64,000 nucleotides of DNA from Papilionanthe hookeriana x Papilionanthe teres (GCA_022702705.1 CM040421.1:54915740-54979739); one strand, 5' to 3'. Numbered from the stretch's first letter, positions 33,736 to 48,144 are shown. Notes: generated by a model not told the origin, from the letters alone. Made by a program: numbers and translations.

Positions 33736-36700
33736 CAAGCCACCCCCTCTCGGCTAAAAGGTTGGGTGAAATCAACCTTCACGGAATTCCTCTCAAACTC
33801 CTCGCGAGCTTCCTCAGCCGAGAGCAATCCATCCCCATCTGTTCTCCCTGCCCTAAATCCTAGTGATTGAGCTCGGTGCGGAGCTCGATTCTCGAGCCGA
33901 ACGAGGACATCTCTCGAACCTCCACCAAACTCAAATTAAACTCACCCACACCTGCACAGGATCAAGAGAAGGAGTTCCCCAGTGAATGCCCCCTCTCCAG
34001 GACACCCAATTGCTCTAGCCTCCAAAGTCTGAAATCGGGCCTGGTCACTTTCATACCTAGACCTTTCACCAGGGCCAGAGGCTTCATCCCTAGGCTCTTC
34101 CAGCTCCAACGAACGTACCGAGCACATTCAGTTGAGGCCTCACCTCCTGAACCAAGGTATGAACACTCTTCCTTCCCGAGAGCTTCTTTTGATTCTCCAT
34201 TTTGTTTGAGTCAATTTCAATGCATGTTAGCCATATAGATGTGTTCATCTCTTCAAGACGAGTTCCTAGAGCATAAGAACGTGAGATTTAGTTGAGAAAT
34301 GAGGGAGATCCTAGGGTTTTAGTGTGGACGGCCCTTGGCACACACCAGTCGTAGACGATGACCAGGAACCGTCGGATCGCGCGTGTATCGAATGGACGAT
34401 CCAGATCGAGCCGGACGAGGAGATGGAGCGAGACCGCGGGCCACGTGGCATCCCAGTCAGATGGCGGCGTCGAATAGGAATGCGTCGCGTGGGCCTTCGG
34501 AGCTGTCAAGGTTAACACGGCGCTGACTGGGTTAAGTAGGAAATTAGGTATTTTCTGATTTATTTAAATACCCAGAACTTTAAAAATCCATATCTTTGTG
34601 TAGAAAAATCATAAAAATAAACTAAAAATACCCTCTTGCTCAGTGAACAGAGGAGAATAATGTGGAAAAAGAATTGAGTTAATTTGATTGTATTTTTTTA
34701 ATTAATTATTTACTCATTTCAGCATTTTAATTCTCCATTTACATAGACAATTCACCATGGCATGAGACCATAGGGCTTTTGAAGCCTCTGATCTTGGGAA
34801 CATTCCCTAAATTTTTCAAGGTCAGAGGCTATCTCTATGGCAAGTTATGTATATTTCAAGTTTATGTCACTGTTTTTTGATATTTTACTTCCATTAATTA
34901 GCATATTGCTTAGAAAATTCTAGGAAAATTTGGGGAAGTTTCTTCGACCAGAGGACCCTAGGATAATTATGTTTTGAATTAATTCATTAAGAATAACCCT
35001 AATTGACCTAATTACTCAAAACTGAACTTTAATTAATTAGGGTTAACCACACATCAAAAGAACTTGAAAAGAATTCTCCATTGATCTTTAGGATTAGAGG
35101 GACCTCACATAAAAGTTTGGAATCAATTGGAAATGTTTAACCCCACTAAATTGATTAATTAAGTTACATGACCAAAATTAAACTTTAAAAATTCATAACT
35201 CTAAAAATAAATTTTAAAAATTCACCAAATTGGTTTTGTGGGCTCTCTGATATCAGAGGAGTCTAAGAAAATTAAAATTGAATTTTTTTAAAAATCTTCA
35301 TTTTCACCTTATTTTAATATTTTAATAATTAAAAAATAATAAAAATCACAAAAATATTAATAATCTTAAAAATGTCATATTTTGACCCCTAATCACTTAG
35401 GAACAAACTAAATATTTTTCCCAAGTCTTTTGATTAAGATATTGAATTTTAAATGCTTAAGACAATTTTTAATATTAAAACATGGATTTTTCAACCTTTT
35501 CACCAAATTAATTCTAATAAATCAAAGAAAAATCATAAAAATGTAAAATTTGTTTCTCTGAACTCCTTAAGGTCAGAGAGATTTAAGAAAAATATAAAAT
35601 CTATTTTTCAACTTTAATTTTATTTTATAATTGATTAATACTCCAAAACTCAAAGTAACTATAATAAATAAAATATAATGCAAAAAATCACCAAAATTAG
35701 TCCAAATGGTCCTCTGGTCATTAGAAATATCCCATAATTTTCTTAAGGACAGAATCCTTAGCTTGGTCATGTTGTTGAATTTCCATTGAAAATACCTATT
35801 TTTCATTACAATAAATATATAAATTAAATTAAATTCAGAAAAATCACATTTTCTCCTCTAATTCCTAATTGACATATGAGTGAAGTGACATAAAAATTTC
35901 AAGCTCATTTGAGCTCAATTTGATGAGTTATGAAATAATTAAGCTTAAAAGGGCATATTAATAATTAAGAATTTTAACCCCTAATTAAAACTTTAGGTTT
36001 AATCAAAATGGGAGGTAAAATATTTGATCCTAATTCTTTCTTAGATGATTGAAACTTTGGAAAATAAAAGGGTAGGAACTCATTGATCACTTCTAATAAA
36101 CCAAAAAAAAAAAATGAAACCTTAATTAATTAAATAATTTGAATTTTGGAAGAATAATTAAAAAAATTGGAATATTAAAATATGGATATAATTTAGAGAG
36201 ACTATAATCACTTAAACTAAAATCCCCAAATGAATCACTTTAATTATTTAACTTTTAATTAAACTTAAGATGATAATTGAAATTAATAAATTAATAATAA
36301 ATGAAAGACAACCCTTAATTAAATTAAAACTTAAAACATTAAATAACTTGATAATTAAATTGAAATAAATTTAAAACATTAAAAAAAATTATTAATTTCA
36401 AACATCACTTGAAAGCAAATTTAAAACAAACTTGAAATATCAAAATCAATTTCAAAAAATAATTCTTAATTAAAAAAATCAAACCAATTAAAAGTTAATC
36501 TAGAATATTGCAATTAAATTAAAAATTAAATCATTAATATCTAAATTAAACAATTTAAACTCCTCTTTCAATTCAAATAGTTTAAAACACTTAAGAATAA
36601 AACAACTTGAACACTACTCCAAACTTAAATTTATTAAAATTTTATAACTAAATTAAATCACCTTAAAACATTAATTCTATTTTTAAATCGTTGAAATTCT

Positions 36701-38722
36701 TAATAAATTGATTTGCCCCTAAAGACTTTTATCATTATAACTCTTAAATGGAGCATCAAGTGAGGTGTCACTTCATTCATGGGATAATCAAATGTCCTAA
36801 GTTCACTGAGCAAGAGTTAAAACTTAACTAAAAATTTCTGGATGATTGATACATCTCTACAATAAAAATTCCTTTAGACTCGAAATAATCTCAAAAGTAT
36901 TGAAAAGATGTTTAGAACCCGTTCTAAACACTTCCTCAATACAATGAGGTGTTTTAAGAAAAATAATTGAACTTAATTGTTCTTTGGTGAAGAGAATCAT
37001 CCACAAAAATATAAAGAACCTAGACGTCATAGGAACTGACTAGCAGTAGGATTAGGATCTTGGTAGACAACCCAAACCTTTCCCTTAGCTTTACCTAGGT
37101 ACTTGTTGCAAATATTTAAATGTTCTAACATGTGTTTAAGTGTAGCTTGGAATGACGAGAAGACCCTCCAGATGCGCTTTTACTTTATTGCAATTAACTT
37201 TATTGCAACTTATTTACCTGCACTGCGCTTTACTTTTCTTGCATGATAAACAAGATTGTTGCATGAAAACTGAAACCTTTAGGATAACCACAAAACTGAA
37301 ATCAAAACTAAATTAAAAGTCACACAAGATAAAATTCACCACCACAACATCTAAAATATAAAACAACTCAAAATTTAATCACAAACAGAACAACAAAACC
37401 ACAACTTTAACTAAATTAAAACGTCTCGTTGAATGATCGGGAATACCTCGGATGATGTAACCCACATGTTGCTAACAAGATTTCCCACGGTCTAAATGAA
37501 GGTGTGGAACTCATTGAGATGAGTTTAGCAAATTCATCTGGACTAAGTGAATTCGATGAAAATAACAGTGCCGGGATGACGGAACCGTGGGATCTTAATC
37601 GGTTCTGTTTAACCAATTTTAAGATTTGTTTTAATTAAAACACTAAAGACATTTGGACTTTAAGATTTCTCTAAACCAAGAAAATTTTCTCATCCCTCTG
37701 ATTTTCACCTTCTAAAACTAAACCTCTGCAACAACAAGGAGCTTGGAGCATAGTGGACAGCACGGCCATCGTCATCAGCAAAACTTGGATCGACATCAGC
37801 AAAACCATTCTTAGAATTAAACAACCAAACCATAGGATTTTGAGGTAGTTTGCCTAGTGCAACATAAATCCTAAACTCTTTGTTAGGCATTTGCATAATC
37901 ATGTTATGTAAATTAAGCCCTAACCGGTCTTAGGATTCCGAGGTAGTCGTTTGGTACGACATAAACCCTCACATCTTCGAGGCTATTTGTATGATCATGT
38001 CATACAAATATAAGTCCTAATTAATTAAAATTGGCAGGATTGAAACATTAAATAAACTCCCAAATTGAAGCCAAACAATAGGATAGTTTGGGAAGTTGCC
38101 AAGATTCTTCTTGGATCCTCAGCTTCTCCTACCTCTCTTCCATTGGACTCTTAAAATAACTGTTCCAAATTTTATCCATTCCCAATTGAAATTTCCAAAA
38201 TCCAATCCTTTGAAAACCTTAAACCTTGAAATTCTTGAGAGCAAATCCACTGATCATTATCGAGAGTTTTCTTAAATGATTCCCGTCATTTAAGATGTAA
38301 TTAACTATAGGGGCTTTCCCTTATAGGGAACTTTAAGAACCCAGGTAATATGAAACCTGTTTAATTTCTTTATATTAAACAGGGGAACTTGTCGGCTATA
38401 AAATTGGTTCACAGACCAAAAGGATGTCACAAATCTTCTAGTTTATTTAATCGAGTCCCATCACCAAGCAGTGTGTCTATTCCTCTGGATAGATACACAG
38501 TTTGTGATGTGGTGCTCCTTTATATAAACTATTTATGATGTGAGATTGGTTTGATTTCATATCTTGAAATCTTTAGACTTAAAATTATTTTTAAACTCAA
38601 ATGCTACTTTCCAAATTTTATATATATTTAAATTAAATTTAAAATCTAAAATTCACCGATAATTTCTGTAGGCGACCCCTTTTCAAAATACCACATAACC
38701 TAAAAATAAGCCGTACAATTTC

Positions 38723-38740
38723 TGGCGACTCCGCTGGGGA
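38723..38740 (+). other. Ogre primer-binding site, internal region 2
   Basis: TGGCGACTCCGCTGGGGA, identical to 21278-21295, lies five bases after LTR2. A primer site directly after a complete LTR proves that LTR2 is also the 5' LTR of a second internal region. Confidence 0.88.
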
Positions 38741-39257
38741 TTGGTTCCTCTCTCCATTTTGATCAGATAGTTTTGCTTTCATAAATTGGTAGTGCATCCA
38801 TGTCCACTAGTGGAGCAAGCTGCCATTCTTTCAGTTGGCATACCACGTTCATTTCTATCTTGAACGGGTATAGCCGACTTCTCTCGGATTTAGGAACCAC
38901 GGTTTAGACACCCCTAAACGAGAGAGGTTCCGAAATCCTTTTACCTCTTTTACGAGGTGGGGTGGACCCCGATAGGTGTTAGCTTAGGAGCGGTCCTTAG
39001 GGTTGAGAAGTCTTACGAGACTTTCTCTTCCTTTCTAATTCTGAATCGGGTCCTTTACCTTTTCTATACCTTTAATCATTTTGTTCCTAACAAACAAATC
39101 CTCTAATAAACAACATTCTAATAAACGAATTCTCTTAGAAATCATAAATACACTAAGATAAACGAAAATGTGTTCGGACTCTTTCTTTTTCATTCTAAGT
39201 TTTGTGACGAAAGGAAGCATAATTCGGGACTGACATTCGGAATCTACACTGCAGAAA

Positions 39258-40130
39258 ATGACTGCACCAAAGTTAATTTTCTCCTTCACCAATGGAATGG
39301 ACTTCGCCGTCTATAAGGATGAGCTGCCTGACAATGGGATCATCCATTTTGGACAAGGATTCGACAATTCAGATATTAAGTTCGCTGACGTTACTCTTTT
39401 CACACTAATGGACAAAGTGCCAGAAATTGAGGAGCCCGTAATTGAGTTCAACACGAAGTCGACTCAAGAATTCCCTCCCATGAAGGGTTCCGACCGAAAG
39501 AAGTACTGCTTATTCATAAGAGGACCGTTGTCTCTACCCCCACCGGTCTAGTCATCTCCGCACCTACCCCGACACGCCAGGCGAAGGGAAGGAAATCCAA
39601 GTCACGTGATGAGCACATCACCGTGGAGGGTACAGATTTTGCTACAATACCATCTGTTTTCGAGATTGGGTCCAGTTCAAGAGTTGCACCCCTAACTCGG
39701 ACTCAAAGAAGAAATAGAAGCAGAAAGATAGCCAGGATTGAGAAAGCCAAGGCCGCTGAAGTTGCTTTCCTAGAAGAGATCCTTGAACTTCCTGAGTATA
39801 CACCTCTGTTGGAAGGAAGTAGGTTTCACCCCCTCTCTGCTGCATCGGATGAAGAAGAGGTCCGAAGGATTGCCTCTACATTACCCCGACCTGCATACTA
39901 TAGTAACTACAAAATAAAAAGGGTTAAGACTACAGCATTTGCTCGGCTACAAGCTGTGATAGAAAAATTGGCAAAGAAAGAAAGATGCCCCGTGTCAGAA
40001 ATCCTAAGAAGAATGGGACAAGTGCCAGCTAGATCCCGCCTCGAACCGCGAGTAGAGCTTGTCACTGCCATAGAGAAACCAAGGAAGAAAATGAAAGCTA
40101 GTTCACCTGTTGTTTTATAGGGCCATCATA
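39258..40130 (+). pseudogene. Ogre N-terminal ORF upstream of gag, internal region 2
   Basis: The ATG at 39258 begins M-T-A-P-K-L-I-F. It is open for 97 codons to 39551 (G-M-D-F-A-V-Y-K-D-E-L-P, F-T-L-M-D-K-V-P-E-I-E). A frame change follows, then the open segment 39623-40120: R-S-R-K-I-A-R-I-E-K-A-K-A-A-E-V, then E-L-P-E-Y-T-P-L-L-E-G-S, L-P-R-P-A-Y-Y-S-N-Y-K and S-E-I-L-R-R-M-G. It is better preserved than the copy at 21814. Function unknown; the second half is basic with a likely helical, coiled segment. Confidence 0.65.
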
Positions 40131-40737
40131 TTAAGGAGGACACCACTTACCATCATATAACCGATAGACCGTCCGGTCCTAAGTCTTCTGCTGCAAGAAG
40201 GATGGTGTGGTGACCTATTATTACCGAACCGAGACCAACATAACGTCCTGAGAAGAAAAGCCTCGTCAAAGAGCCTAAATCAGAAGAAAGTGCTACTGCA
40301 ATAAAAGAAACTCCCGAGAAAGAAGTCCAACATTCATTACATGACAACCGCGAAACTGTCTGGAAGAGACCCCTCGAAGATGCTATAGGAAAGCTAAGGA
40401 CGGATATCCGGCGGTTGGCGAAAGAAAGAGAAGAAAAGTTGGTAAATGAAGTTGATTCATCAGAGTTCATGGATGACGAGTATGCTGAGATCAATATGGT
40501 TGAGACACGAGCATCATCAGATTCGCAAGGTGCTTCGGCAGCTGCGGAAAGAGATGAACTGGAAGTGATTAGAGCACAACTTCGGAAAAGAGATGACACA
40601 ATTTCCCAGATGGCAAAGAGGATGGAATAGATGGCTGCTGCGTTAGCCACTCTCCAGAATCAGGTACAACCTCAGAAAGAAACACCCCCAGAGATCATCC
40701 ATGTTGCAGATGGAGGAAAAGAGATCACATCCATTAA
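40131..40737 (+). pseudogene. Gag N-terminal part, Ogre internal region 2 (split by solo LTR3)
   Basis: The charged coiled-coil region matches that of region 1 (L-E-D-A-I-G-K-L-R-T-D-I-R-R, S-S-E-F-M-D-D-E-Y-A-E-I-N-M-V-E-T-R). TAG stops at 40628 and elsewhere break it. It is interrupted at 40742 by LTR3 and continues in register at 48150, after removal of the LTR and one CGGAG copy. Confidence 0.8.
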
Positions 40738-40742
40738 CGGAG
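40738..40742 (+). repeat. Target-site duplication, left copy (CGGAG)
   Basis: CGGAG immediately before LTR3, identical to 48145-48149. Confidence 0.92.
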
Positions 40743-43110
40743 TGTTGACCTCAATTTTGGTGAGGTCTTTGGCTTCTCTCTTTAGTACTTAGGATCTAGC
40801 CTTAGGCTTTTCCTTTGACTAATCTTAGAGGACTAGAAATGGAACCCACCATTTAGAAATTCAAACTACTTCTTAACTCCACCTGTAAACCCCACAAGCT
40901 TGATTGTAGACCCCTAATCACCTAGAGGGTTGAAGTCGAATGTGGAGGTTTAAAGGATGAGTTCCTATAGGACTTTTGGCCTTAGGAATACCACAGGTGG
41001 CACAGTCGCAGTGAGGGTTGACTTGCACATACACTACACTCTCACACACATTCCAAGTCCTAAAACCACACTCTCACCCAACTTGACTTCTCGACTCATG
41101 TAGGTAATTCATATGGATGGTCCTTAACCCCCAAGCCCCTAGCTAAGAAGGTTAGGAACAACATAGTGAATGCCTGAAATGAGTCCTCTCATGGCTTATA
41201 TGGGCTTAATATGGCTTCATGGCTCAAGCAAAATGATTCCATTTCACTCACATTTGATCAATCTTCTTTTTTTCAAAATTTCAATTTTTGACCCCCAGGG
41301 CCCCGGACCCACCAAACCTACCAAATGTTCTTGAAATGACCCAAAATTTGCAAAATTACCTAAATTACCCAAGATCCCTCAAAATCAATCCTAAACACTT
41401 CCCACAATTCAAATTGACCATCTTTGGCCAAAAATACCAAAATTTCCAAAAATACCCCTAAACCCCCCAAAATTACCAAAATACCCTTTTACCCCAAAAA
41501 TCCAAAAAACTCATAAAATTCTCAAAAAATTCCAAAAAATCCCAAATATTCCCAATTTCATTTTGTTCAACTACACCATGGGCCAATTTTGCCAATTTAC
41601 CGCACTTTTTCCAAAACCCCCAATTTGACCCATTTTTAACCCAAGTGAACCCAATGTCAAACCAAACCACCCCAATTGACCTCAATTCTAGTCCAATTCA
41701 GTTCTAAACTTCAATTAAATATCCACAAAATCAATTTAGACCAAATCCAACTCCAATTTGATTGACATTTGGGCCCAATTTCAATTTGAAGCCTAAGGCC
41801 CAATTTTGGCTCATGACCTAAACCTAGCTCAAACCAACCCAATTCAACTCCAATTGGCCCCAAATCTTTTCTAAGGCCTTCCTAACACCCCCATAAACAA
41901 AACACTAACTTGATTTGCCCAAAATTTGAACCTAAACTCCACCCAAATCTAACCCAAAACCAAAATCCCTTAAATTGACCTAAGCCCAAACCTAACCCAA
42001 ATGGGCCCAAATCCCAAATTCAAAGCCCAACCAAAGTTGAAAACTCTTTGTGACACTCACATAAACATTTCTCAACATTAATTTTACATCAAATCCAACT
42101 TTAGCCCAACCTTAAACCAAGTTAGCCCAATTTGACCCACTTTGGCCCCTTTTCTAAAAGACCCACATTAAACCCAATTCAATTCAAAATCACTTCAAAT
42201 TTGTTCCAAATCACTCATGAAACATCCCTAAACTAAACCCAACATTTATTTGGCATGTTCCTTCAAAAAAATTTCATCCAAAAGCCCATTTTAAAATCTA
42301 AAAGCCCACTTCCATAAAACCTTTAAAAGCCCATTTTCACCAAAATTCAAAAAGCCCAAAATCCATTCCAAAGCCCACATGAGATTTCCTCTCATCATCC
42401 CTTTGATTTAAATCATTCCCTAAGTTTCAAACTCATCATCAAATTATCCTAAATTAAGCCTCATGCCAATTTCCCCTAAATTCATCAAAAATCCCAAAAT
42501 CCATTTCCATGTAAATGAGCCAAGCCATCCCTAAGCCAAATGGAGTCCACGGAGCCATGCACAAGCCACATGAAAGCCATGAGAGCTTTGACTTATCATC
42601 ACTCCCTAAATGGAAAAAGGAGGAAACCCTTTAATGATTCCCTTAGGAGTGATTAAACACTCCCATGTATCCCCTAATCTTGCTTAAGCCTAATTGTACT
42701 TGGATTGTGACTTGACCCCACTAATCAAGCTGACCCAAGTGACTTTCTCTTCAGTCCAAACGAGCCTTGGGGAGGTGCACCTAGCCTAAACCATGAGTTG
42801 ACCAAACCAAGCCCAAAATGAGCTTCCCCCTATGCCATTTAAATCAAACCCTTTACACATGTCAAACCCCAATTGATTGCACCAACTTCCAGCCCTGACC
42901 CCACTGAGTCAGATGGTGACCCATGCTCGGCTGGCCGGCCACCACGACCGCCGGAAAACACCGAGCCGAGAGCCTTATTTGGCTTCAAAAATTCAAACCC
43001 ACTAGGCCGAGCTATCCCGACCCAAATGGACACCAATGCTTTATTCTTCTCCTCCCACGAGCGACTAATCCCGACCTCCGATTGTCCACTGGAAGCCCTC
43101 CGACCACCTC

Positions 43111-43118
43111 TATTTAAA
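43111..43118 (+). promoter_or_regulatory. Putative TATA box of solo LTR3
   Basis: TATTTAAA followed by an ACCACC-rich stretch and CTCTCGGC, as in the other Ogre LTRs. Confidence 0.5.
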
Positions 43119-45639
43119 CACCACCACCTCTCGGCCAAAAGAGGTGTTGAACCAAACCTTACCAAAACTGCGCCAAAATTACTCCCGATCCCTCTCTAGA
43201 CATAGAGAACTTGATCCCCAGCCGAAATCCGGCCCCAAAACCCTCTCTGCGAGCTCGATTTCCGAGTTGAAAATCCACCCAAAAACGGGATACTTCACCA
43301 CGGTGAGCCAATCTTCAAATTGATTGACCCTACACCTTCACTCGGACAAAGAGGAGAAGTTCCCCAGCAAAAGCCCCCTCACCGGGCCGGCCATTGCTTC
43401 CGGCCTCCAAGCTTTGTGATCGGCCTTGGTCACTTTCTTACTTAGACGATTCCCCGGAGCCGAGACTTCATCCGGAACTTGCTCGGACTCAATCGAAGGT
43501 GACACAACCCTCGGATCGAAGCTTCACTTCTCTGAGCAAAGGTATGAACTCATTCTTCCTCCCGAGCTTCCAGTAATTCTCCATTTTGTTTGGGTTAATT
43601 TCATAGCCTATAAACCGTATGGATGAGTTCGTCTCTTCAAGACGAATCGATAGAGTATAAGAACTCAAAAATCCATTGAGAATCGAGAGAGATATTAGGA
43701 TTTGAGTGTGGACGGTCACGGGTGCACACCAGTCGTAGACGATGACCAGGAGCCTTCAGATCGCGGTGTATCGAGCGGACGGTCGAGATCAAGCCCGACA
43801 GCACAATGGTATGTGAACCGCGGGCCCCTGGAGAGCTGAGTCAGATGGCTGCGCCGAATCATAGCGCGACGCGTGGGCTTTCAGAGCTGCCGAGGTTGAC
43901 GCGGCGCCGCGTGGATAAGTAGAAGATTAGGGTATTTTTGAATTATTTAAATACCAGAACTTCAAAAATTCATATATTTGCATAGAAAAATCACAAAAAT
44001 AAAATAAAAATACCCTCTTGCTCAGTGAATAGAGGAGAATAATGTGGAAAAGAAATCAAGTTAATTGGATGAGTATTTTATTTTTAATAATTTATTTACT
44101 GTTTTCAATGTTTTGATTCTCCATTTGCATAGATAATTTACCATGGCATGAGACCATAGGGCTTTTGAAGCATCTGATCTTCAGAACATTCCCTGAATTT
44201 TTCATGGTCAGAGGCCATCTCTGTAAAAAGTTATTGATTTTTCAAGTTCATGTCACTGTTTTAGGTATTTTAATTCCAATAATTAGCATGTTGTAAAATA
44301 AATTCTAGGAAAATTTTGTGATGTTTCTTAGGACTAGGGGACTCTATGAAAAATATATTTTGAGTTAATTCATTCATAATAACCTTAATTGGCCTAAACC
44401 CCTAAAATTGAATTTGAATTAATTAGGGTTAACAACACATCAAATTACTTGAAAATAATTCTCCATTGTTCTTTAGGGTCAGAGGAACCTTACATAAAAT
44501 TTTGAAATCAATTGGACTTGATTAACCCCACCAAATGGATTGATTAAGCTTCATAAGCAAAATAGAACTTTAAAAATTCATAACTCCAAAAATACTTTTC
44601 AAAAATTCACAAAAATGGTTTTGGGGCTTCTCTGGTATTAGGGGTATTCAGGAAAATTAAAATTGAAATTTTCTAAAAAAGTTGATTTTTATCAAAATTT
44701 TAATATTTTAATAATTAAAAAATAATAAAAATCACAAAAATATTAAAAATCATAAAAATGTCACATTTTGACTCTTAATCATTTAGGAACAAACCAAATA
44801 TTTTTTCTAAGTCCCTAGGGTAAGATATTGAATTTTAAAGGCTTAATGTAATTTTTAATATTAAAAAATGAATTTTCAACCTTTTTCACTAAAATAATTC
44901 TAATAAATCAAATAAAAATCAAAAAATTATAAATTTTGTTTCTTTGGGCTCCTTGAGGTTAGAGAAATTTAAGAAAAATATAAAATCAATTTTTTAACTT
45001 TTATGTTATTTTAAAATTAATTAATACTCTAAAACTCAAAATAATTATAATAAATAAAATATAATTCAAAAAATCACAAAATTTGGTCCAAGTGATCCTC
45101 TAATCATTAGGAACATTCCATAATTTTCTTAAGGACAGAAACTTTACCTTGGTCATGTTGTTGAATTTTCTTTGAAAACCCCTATTTTCTACTAAAAATA
45201 ATTATATAAATAAATTAAATTCAGAAAAATCACATTTTCTCCTCTAATGTCTTAATTGACATGTGAGTGAGGTGACATAAAAATTTCAAATTCATTTGAG
45301 CTCAATTTAGTGAGTTATGAAATAAATAAGCTTAAAAGGGCATAAAGGTAATTAAAAATTTTAACCCTTAATTAAAACTTTAGGTTTAATCAAAATGGGG
45401 GGTAAAATATTTGATTTTAACTTTCTCTTGGATGATTGAAACTTAGGTAAATTAAGTGGTAGAAACCCATTAAACACTTTGAAAATATCAAAATGAAACT
45501 TTAATTAATTAAATAATTTAAATTTTGGAAAGAATATATTTAAAATTTGGATTATTAAAATAGGGATATTATTAAGAGGATATTTATTCTTTAATTTAAA
45601 AATCCCTAAATAAGTCACTTTAACAATATTTAGTTCTTA

Positions 45640-45880
45640 ATTAAAATTAAAATAATAATCCAAATTAACAATTAAAACTAAAATTAAATTAAAATTAAAT
45701 TTAAAATATTAAAACTAAAATTAAAACTAAAATTAAATTAAATTAAATTAAAATTAAATTAAAATTAAAGTTAAACTAAAATTAAAATTAAATTAAAATT
45801 AAATAAAATAAAATAAAATTAAATTTAAATTAAATTAAAATCAAATTGAATTAAATTAAATTAAAATCATTTAACAACAA
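45640..45880 (+). repeat. AAATT-rich simple-sequence tract in LTR3
   Basis: Repeated AAATTAAA / AAATTAAAATT units fill about 240 bases where the other LTRs have less regular AT-rich DNA. This looks like local expansion by slippage. Confidence 0.8.
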
Positions 45881-48144
45881 ACCTAAATGAAATCATTAAG
45901 AGTTAAATTAAAATATAACAATAATTTCAATACCTCTTTCTATCTAAGTAAATTTAAAACATGAACATCAATTTGAAATACTAAGATAATTAAAAATGTA
46001 AAGATTTAAATTAAATCTAAAATAATTTGAACACTATTCCAAACTTAAAATTATTAATTAAAACCTCATAATTAAATTAAAACACTTTAAACCATTAACT
46101 CAAACTTTAAATTAAGAATGGTTAAAATTCTCGATAAACCAACTTGCCCTTAAAGGCTTTAATTATTATAAGTCTTAAATAAAGCATTAAATGAGATGTC
46201 ACTTCATTCATCAGGTAATCAATTATCCAAGTTCACTGAGCAAGAGACAAAGTTTAACTAAACTCCTGGATGATTAATTCATATGTGCAACTAAATTTAC
46301 TTGGACTGAAAATAATCCCAGAAGTATTGAAAAGATGTTTAGGACTCGTCTTAAGCACTTCCTCAATATGACGGGATGCTTTAGAAGAACAACTGAATTT
46401 AATTGTTCTTTGATGAAGAAAATCATCCTTAAACCAAACCAAGAACCTAGACGTCATAGGAGATGACTAGTTATAGGATTAGGAATTTGGTAGACAACCC
46501 AAACCCTTCCCTTAGCTTTACCTAGGTATCTGTTGAAATATTTAAATGCCTTAATATATGTTTTAAGTGTAGCTTGGGATGACGGGAAGACCCTCCAGGT
46601 ACGCTTTTATTTTATTGCAATTTACTTTATCTCAATTTACTTACATGCACTGTACTTTACTTTTCTTGCATGTTAAATAAGACTGTTGCATGAAAACTAA
46701 AACCTTTAGGATAGTCCTTGAACTGAAACCAAAACTAAATTAAAAGTCATTGCAAGATAAAATTCACCGCCACAACATTCCAAAATATAAAACAACTCAA
46801 AATTTAATCACAAACAAAACAACAAAACTATAATTGCTACTAAATTAAAACGTCTCGTTGAATGATCGGGAATACCTCGGATGATGTAACCCACGTGTTG
46901 CTAACGGGATTTCCCACGGTCTAAATGAAAGTGTGGAACTCATTCAGTTGAGTTTAGCAAATTCATACGGGTAAGTGAATTCAATGAAAATAACGGTGTC
47001 GGGATGACAGAACCGTGGGATCTTAATCGGTTTTATTTAAACAACTTTAAGATTTGTTTTAATTAAAATATTAAAAAACAATTGGATTTTAAGATTTTCT
47101 CTAAACCAAAACACTTCTCTCATCTCCCGATTTATGACTTCTAAAACTAAACCTCTACAACAACAGGGAGCTTGGAGCACAGTGGGCAGCATGGCCATCG
47201 TCGTCAGCAAAACCTGAGTCTACTTCAGCAAAACCGTACTTAGAATTAAATAACTAAGCCATAGGATTTCGAGGTAGTTTGCATAGTGCAGCATAAATCC
47301 TCAACTTTTTGTTTGGCATTTGCATAATCATGTTATGCAAATTAAGTCCTAACCGGTCTTAGGATTCCGAGGTAGTTGTTTGGTACGACATAAACCCTCA
47401 CATCTTCAAGGCTATTTGTATGATTATGTCATACTAATATAAGTCCTAATTAATTAAAATTGGCAAGATTACAATATTAAATAAACTCCCAAATTGAAGT
47501 CAAACAATAGATAGTTTGGGAAGTTGCCAAGATTCTTCTTGGATCCTCAGTTTCTCCTACTTCTCCTCCTTTGGACTCTTGAAAATAACCGTTCCGAATT
47601 TGAGCTAATCCCTATTGAAATTTCCAAAACTCAATCCTTTGAAAACCTTAAACTTTGAAATTCTTGAGAGCAAAACCACTGATCATTATCGAGAGTTTTC
47701 TTAAGTGATTCCCGTCATTTAAGATGTAATTAACTATAGGGGCTTGCCCTTAAAGGGAACCTTAAAAACCCATGTAATATAAACCCTGCTTAGTTCATTT
47801 GTAATAAGCGAGGGAACTTGTCGGCTTATAAAATTGGTTTGCAGACCAAACGGATGTCACAAATCTTCTAGTTTATTTAATCGAGCCCCATCATCAAGCA
47901 GTGTGTCTATTCTTCGGGATAGATACACGGTTTGTGATGCGGTGCTCGTTTATATAAACTATTTGGGATGTGAGATCGGTTTGATTTCATATCTTAAAAT
48001 CTTCAAATTTAAAAATTATTTTCAAAATCAAATACTACTTTCTAAATTATATATATATATTTAAATTAAATTAAAAATCTGCCGACAACTTCTGTAGGCG
48101 ACCTCCTTTTCAAAATACAACCCAAACCTAAAAATATGCCGACA

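Larger units (their letters stand above)
31336..38717 (+). repeat. Ogre LTR2, 7382 bp (3' LTR of region 1 and 5' LTR of region 2)
   Basis: It starts TGTTGACCTCATT and ends GCCGTACA, and is collinear with LTR1 throughout. It is preceded by a polypurine tract and followed by a primer site, so it serves both as a 3' and a 5' LTR. A 29-bp tandem duplication at 31932-31989 adds length over LTR1. Its terminal hairpin is at 31340-31360. An open frame at 33867-34238 in the leader part is weakly shared with LTR4 but broken in LTR1 and LTR3. Confidence 0.92.
40743..48144 (+). mobile_element. Solo Ogre LTR (LTR3), 7402 bp
   Basis: It starts TGTTGACCTCAATT, ends GCCGACA and is bounded by a perfect 5-bp duplication. 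No internal region accompanies it; gag of internal region 2 reads straight through when it is removed. It is therefore the product of an insertion followed by LTR-LTR recombination. By eye it is more diverged from LTR1/LTR2 than those are from each other. It has the terminal hairpin (40747-40767), TATA-like box (43111), splice-like sites (43542, 48097) and an AAATT-rich simple tract (45640-45880). Confidence 0.95.

Noticed and set aside
42839..43199. Overlapping open frames of 108 codons on both strands in LTR3
   Set aside because: The GC-richer part of the LTR is poor in stop codons, so long chance frames on both strands are expected.
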